Below, in pieces: positions 61,362-64,000 of a stretch of 64,000 nt of DNA. The stretch lies in contig OZ255821.1 in assembly GCA_965277435.1 (NCBI GenBank), positions 558,001 through 622,000 on the forward strand, given 5' to 3'. The position numbers and the translations under genes were made by a program. Numbering within the stretch: position 1 is the first letter of the stretch; every line of letters starts with the position of its first letter. This stretch comes from Bog-105 sp965277435 (GTDB lineage Bacteria > Acidobacteriota > Terriglobia > Bryobacterales > Bryobacteraceae). Under the pieces are notes generated by a model, which was not told the DNA's origin, ran no database searches, and saw only the letters and a list, made by a program, of their open reading frames with translations.

Positions 61362-63290
61362 ATGAGCGCAACGGAGAAGGAAAATGCCGCCACGAATGGC
61401 GGCATAGCAGGCCGGAGGCCCGCTCCACGAGTGGCACTCATCAGATGGGGTTACAGTCCTGGTTTCGGCTTCGCGGTCATTAGCGCGTGCTGGGTGCTGC
61501 TGCTTTACTGGCGCGCGCTGGGTGGAGCTTTTGTCTATGACGACGTTCTGACTGTACAGAACAACACGAGTCTTACGTCGTGGCATAGTGTAGCCAACTA
61601 TTTCCAAGTACCGGTCCGACTGAACGACGAATTTCGTGGCTTTGCCGGATCGATCTATCGCCCGCTCACCTGGCTGGGTTTTATCATCGAGCGCCATGTG
61701 TGGGGTTTGAGGCCGGCCGGGTTTCATGCAACCAACCTGGCGCTGCATTGGTTTAACGGGCTGCTCGGTTTCTTTCTGCTGCGGCGTTTACACATCGCGA
61801 CCAGGCTGGCCGCGCTCACCAGCCTGGTCTGGCTGGCGCTGCCAATCAATAGTGAGGCGGTGGCCTGGATTGCTGGACGGCATACGCTGCATGCGACCTT
61901 CTTTATTCTGGGGGCGCAACTGTGCGTCGCCGCGTTTGCCGGTTCACGGCGCGGCATGTGGCTGATCGCGTACGCCATGTGCGGCCTGGCGGCACTACTT
62001 TCGAATGAATGGGGATCGCTGTTTTTACCGCTTTCCTGGTTGATTCTCCTGGCAAGTGGGAAAGCGTCAAAGAGCAGCTTCGTCAGTCTCTCGGTAGCGG
62101 GATGCGTTCCGATGATGATCTACCTGCTACTTCGCCATGCGGCGGGCGCACACTTGCCGGCCGGCTCGCTGGCGATTCTGCCCGTGGGACTTTCGTTTTT
62201 CCAGTACATTTCCTGGATAGTGTTGCCATTCGGGATGAGTGTCGAACGCTCTACAGATACTCCGCTCAATGCCCTGACAGCAGCCGCTCTCGTTTCACTC
62301 GGCGGATTGTTGCTGGCGGTGGCGGCTGGCTTCTTCTGGCGGAAACGATTCGGTGCGTGCGCGGCGGGATTGGCTTGGACGCTGATTGCATTGCTGCCGT
62401 TTTGCGGGATCGTCTTTCTCTATCAAGGCATGGCGGAACGTTACGTGTATATGGCGTCGGGCGGAATCGTGTTTGCGCTGTTCACGCTTGCGATGCAAGT
62501 CCCGCCGGCGTTCCAAAAGGTCTTTGGCGCCATCCTGGTGCTCTGGGTGGGGTGGGGCGTATTTCGGCTGGAAACTCGCCTAGGTGACTGGCAAAGCGAG
62601 GCGTCGCTCTTCGAGTCGTCGTTACAAGTGACGCCGCGGAGCGCGGTTCTCCCTTTTAATCTGGCGGTGCTGGCACAGAACGCGGGCCAAGAGAAACGCG
62701 CAGAGGTGCTTTACCGCCGCACTCTGGCGGCTAATCCCAACTATGTTTCGGCGATGGTTAATCTTGCGAACCTGCTTCGCAAGAAAGGAAGAGACGCGGA
62801 TGCGAGTGTTTTATTAGAGCGAGCTGTCACGCTTGCTCCGCGAGATCCGGAAGCGTGGCTCAGCCTGGGCAATGGCTATCTGCAAGCAGGCAAAACGGAG
62901 CAAGCGCGCGCTGCTTACCAACAGGTGCTATCGATTGATCCGAACCGTTACGAAGCATTGGTCAACCTGGGCGCCGCTTTGCAAATCCTGCGGGATGATG
63001 CAGGCGCGAAACAGATGTATGGACGCGCCATTGCGGTTGATCCTTCCAAGCCAGAGCCCTACTGCGATCTCGGCTCGCTACTTTTCAGAGAAGGCGACTC
63101 GCTGGACGCTACGGAGCAGTTCGATCTGGCAATCAGCAAAGATCCGGCCTATGCGCCCGCGTATTTTGATTTAGGATTGCTCTACCAACGCGCGGGTAAC
63201 CGGGAACTGGCGAGGGAGCTGTATCAAAAAGCGCTCGCGCTGGATGCGCACTATGCGGCCGCTCGTCAGCATCTGGCGGAACTGCCTTAG
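61362..63290 (+). CDS. Membrane protein with C-terminal TPR repeats (GT-C-like)
   Basis: 642 residues. Residues about 40-415 contain roughly ten membrane helices, starting with the loop FVYDDVLTVQNNTSL with its Asp pair and RPLTWLGFIIERHVWGLRPAGFHATNLALHWFNGLLGF; this layout resembles GT-C glycosyltransferases and TMTC proteins. Residues about 425-640 are six or seven TPR units (VLPFNLAVLAQNAGQEKRAEVLYRRTLAANPNYV ... AYAPAYFDLGLLYQRAGNRELARELYQKALALD). It may transfer a sugar to a protein outside the cytoplasm (inference). Confidence 0.82.
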   Translation: MSATEKENAATNGGIAGRRPAPRVALIRWGYSPGFGFAVISACWVLLLYWRALGGAFVYDDVLTVQNNTSLTSWHSVANYFQVPVRLNDEFRGFAGSIYRPLTWLGFIIERHVWGLRPAGFHATNLALHWFNGLLGFFLLRRLHIATRLAALTSLVWLALPINSEAVAWIAGRHTLHATFFILGAQLCVAAFAGSRRGMWLIAYAMCGLAALLSNEWGSLFLPLSWLILLASGKASKSSFVSLSVAGCVPMMIYLLLRHAAGAHLPAGSLAILPVGLSFFQYISWIVLPFGMSVERSTDTPLNALTAAALVSLGGLLLAVAAGFFWRKRFGACAAGLAWTLIALLPFCGIVFLYQGMAERYVYMASGGIVFALFTLAMQVPPAFQKVFGAILVLWVGWGVFRLETRLGDWQSEASLFESSLQVTPRSAVLPFNLAVLAQNAGQEKRAEVLYRRTLAANPNYVSAMVNLANLLRKKGRDADASVLLERAVTLAPRDPEAWLSLGNGYLQAGKTEQARAAYQQVLSIDPNRYEALVNLGAALQILRDDAGAKQMYGRAIAVDPSKPEPYCDLGSLLFREGDSLDATEQFDLAISKDPAYAPAYFDLGLLYQRAGNRELARELYQKALALDAHYAAARQHLAELP

Positions 63291-63374
63291 ATAGGACTCG
63301 TCGGAAAATTCAAAAAACGCTTGCTGACGCGCGCGGCTCAGAACAAAGCGACGGCGGGACGAAGCCCAAATGTC

Positions 63375-64000
63375 ATGATTGAGACATCGTTTTTGTCACA
63401 GCTTTTTTTGATCCGGGGTGCGAAACAGCTGCTTACGTTGCACGGACCTCCGGGCCCCCGACGCGGCGCAGCCCTACAGGACCTGGGAATGATCGAAGAT
63501 GGCTCGCTGCTGATCCGCGACGGCGTGATCATTCAGGTAGGGACGACCCGGCGCATCGAAAACTTGAAAATGGTGCGTGGGGCGGCTGAGATCGATGCGA
63601 GCGGGGCGATTGTTATGCCGGGTTTTGTAGACCCGGGGATGCATCTGCGGCCAGCTCCTTCGCTGGCCCGTCACAAGCGAAAAAAGATCTCGAATTTTTA
63701 CGACGAGAGCCTGGCGCTGATGCGCGTTTGCCTCCAGCACGGGACCTTGAACGCTCAGGTGAAAGCCAGCATGCAGACCGACGCTCTGGATTCAGGGATA
63801 TCGCTGCTGCGGCAACTGGCGCATATTGGCGATAGTCCGGTAGGGATGGTGCGGTCCTGGCACATCGAGCGGGGATCAGGAAAGATGTGCCCGTTTCCCG
63901 CTTACACGGCAACGTTCGGCACACTGGCGAAGCGAAAGCTGGCGCATCGCGTGGATGTGTCGTCTTCGTCAAGCGCCGGGGATGAAGAACTCTTGCGGGC
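63375..64000 (+). CDS. Amidohydrolase-family protein, N-terminal part (runs off the window)
   Basis: 209 codons are seen, from the ATG at 63375 to the window edge without a stop. The pattern SLLIRDGVIIQVGTTRRIE, ASGAIVMPGFVDPGMHL is that of imidazolonepropionase and other amidohydrolases (small beta domain, then the start of the barrel). The metal-binding HxH that should follow PGFVD is GMH here, so one ligand is missing. The remaining metal ligands lie outside the window. Could be a non-catalytic or divergent member. Confidence 0.75.
   Translation, partial: MIETSFLSQLFLIRGAKQLLTLHGPPGPRRGAALQDLGMIEDGSLLIRDGVIIQVGTTRRIENLKMVRGAAEIDASGAIVMPGFVDPGMHLRPAPSLARHKRKKISNFYDESLALMRVCLQHGTLNAQVKASMQTDALDSGISLLRQLAHIGDSPVGMVRSWHIERGSGKMCPFPAYTATFGTLAKRKLAHRVDVSSSSSAGDEELLR

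Overview
The window reads as a GC-rich chromosomal segment of an acidobacterium, most likely of the Bryobacterales/Solibacter type. The reasons are a PadR regulator followed by an 865-residue permease with the N-terminal prefix and FtsX-like repeats of the 'acidobacterial duplicated orphan permease' family, a large propeller-type sensor kinase, CHAT/TPR and ECF sigma genes, several families of short dispersed repeats between genes, and a mosaic of short operons on both strands. This assignment is inference from gene content; no rRNA is present.

Layout. 1-8.7 kb: the tail of a LuxR-type protein, a secreted subtilase, and a peptide/nickel-type ABC importer (dual ATPase, two permeases, binding protein). 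A decayed nuclease/PIN pair sits between the ATPase and the permeases. 8.7-12.9 kb: an ECF sigma factor, a 950-residue TPR-CHAT protease and a zinc-finger protein that looks like an anti-sigma factor. This is the best candidate for a poorly described signalling system. 13.0-14.3 kb: an HD-GYP protein with a second, decayed HD half. 14.4-17.3 kb: an arsenic operon (small ORF, arsR, arsM, acr3, arsC) whose ACR3 pump carries both a nonsense codon and a frameshift. 17.4-24.4 kb (minus strand): CYTH - MoxR - DUF58 - BatA-like - VWA. 24.5-30 kb: tRNA-Arg(UCG), a secreted unknown protein, GNAT, 3-hydroxyacyl-CoA dehydrogenase, PadR and its permease. 30.3-36 kb: a ferritin-like Tat protein, a seven-repeat propeller protein with a structured leader, and a sugar cluster (GT2, WbqC-like, DegT aminotransferase). 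36-45.5 kb: an RND efflux operon with two pumps (MdtABC/MuxABC-OpmB layout) that also encodes a STAS-like protein. 45.6-50.8 kb: a two-component system and tandem Uma2 nucleases. 51-54.6 kb: ilvBNC behind a leader with a Leu/Val-rich peptide and a terminator, i.e. a classical attenuator. 54.6-57.4 kb: a vapB with a truncated vapC, and an IS3-family element with its frameshift signal and a CAG target duplication. 57.4-64 kb: methyltransferase, S41 peptidase whose C-terminus copies the tail of the neighbouring class II aldolase, a zinc-ribbon rhomboid, a membrane TPR protein and the start of an amidohydrolase.

How the parts fit. The sigma/CHAT/zinc-finger genes are arranged as a possible protease-controlled transcription switch. 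The arsenic genes would detoxify arsenic by reduction and methylation, but the efflux route looks broken. The MoxR-DUF58-VWA block is a typical chaperone/assembly cluster. The ilv operon should respond to charged Leu and Val tRNA. Several genes are fresh wrecks (acr3, the HsdR-N-like nuclease, PIN, vapC), so either recent decay or sequencing frameshifts affect this segment.
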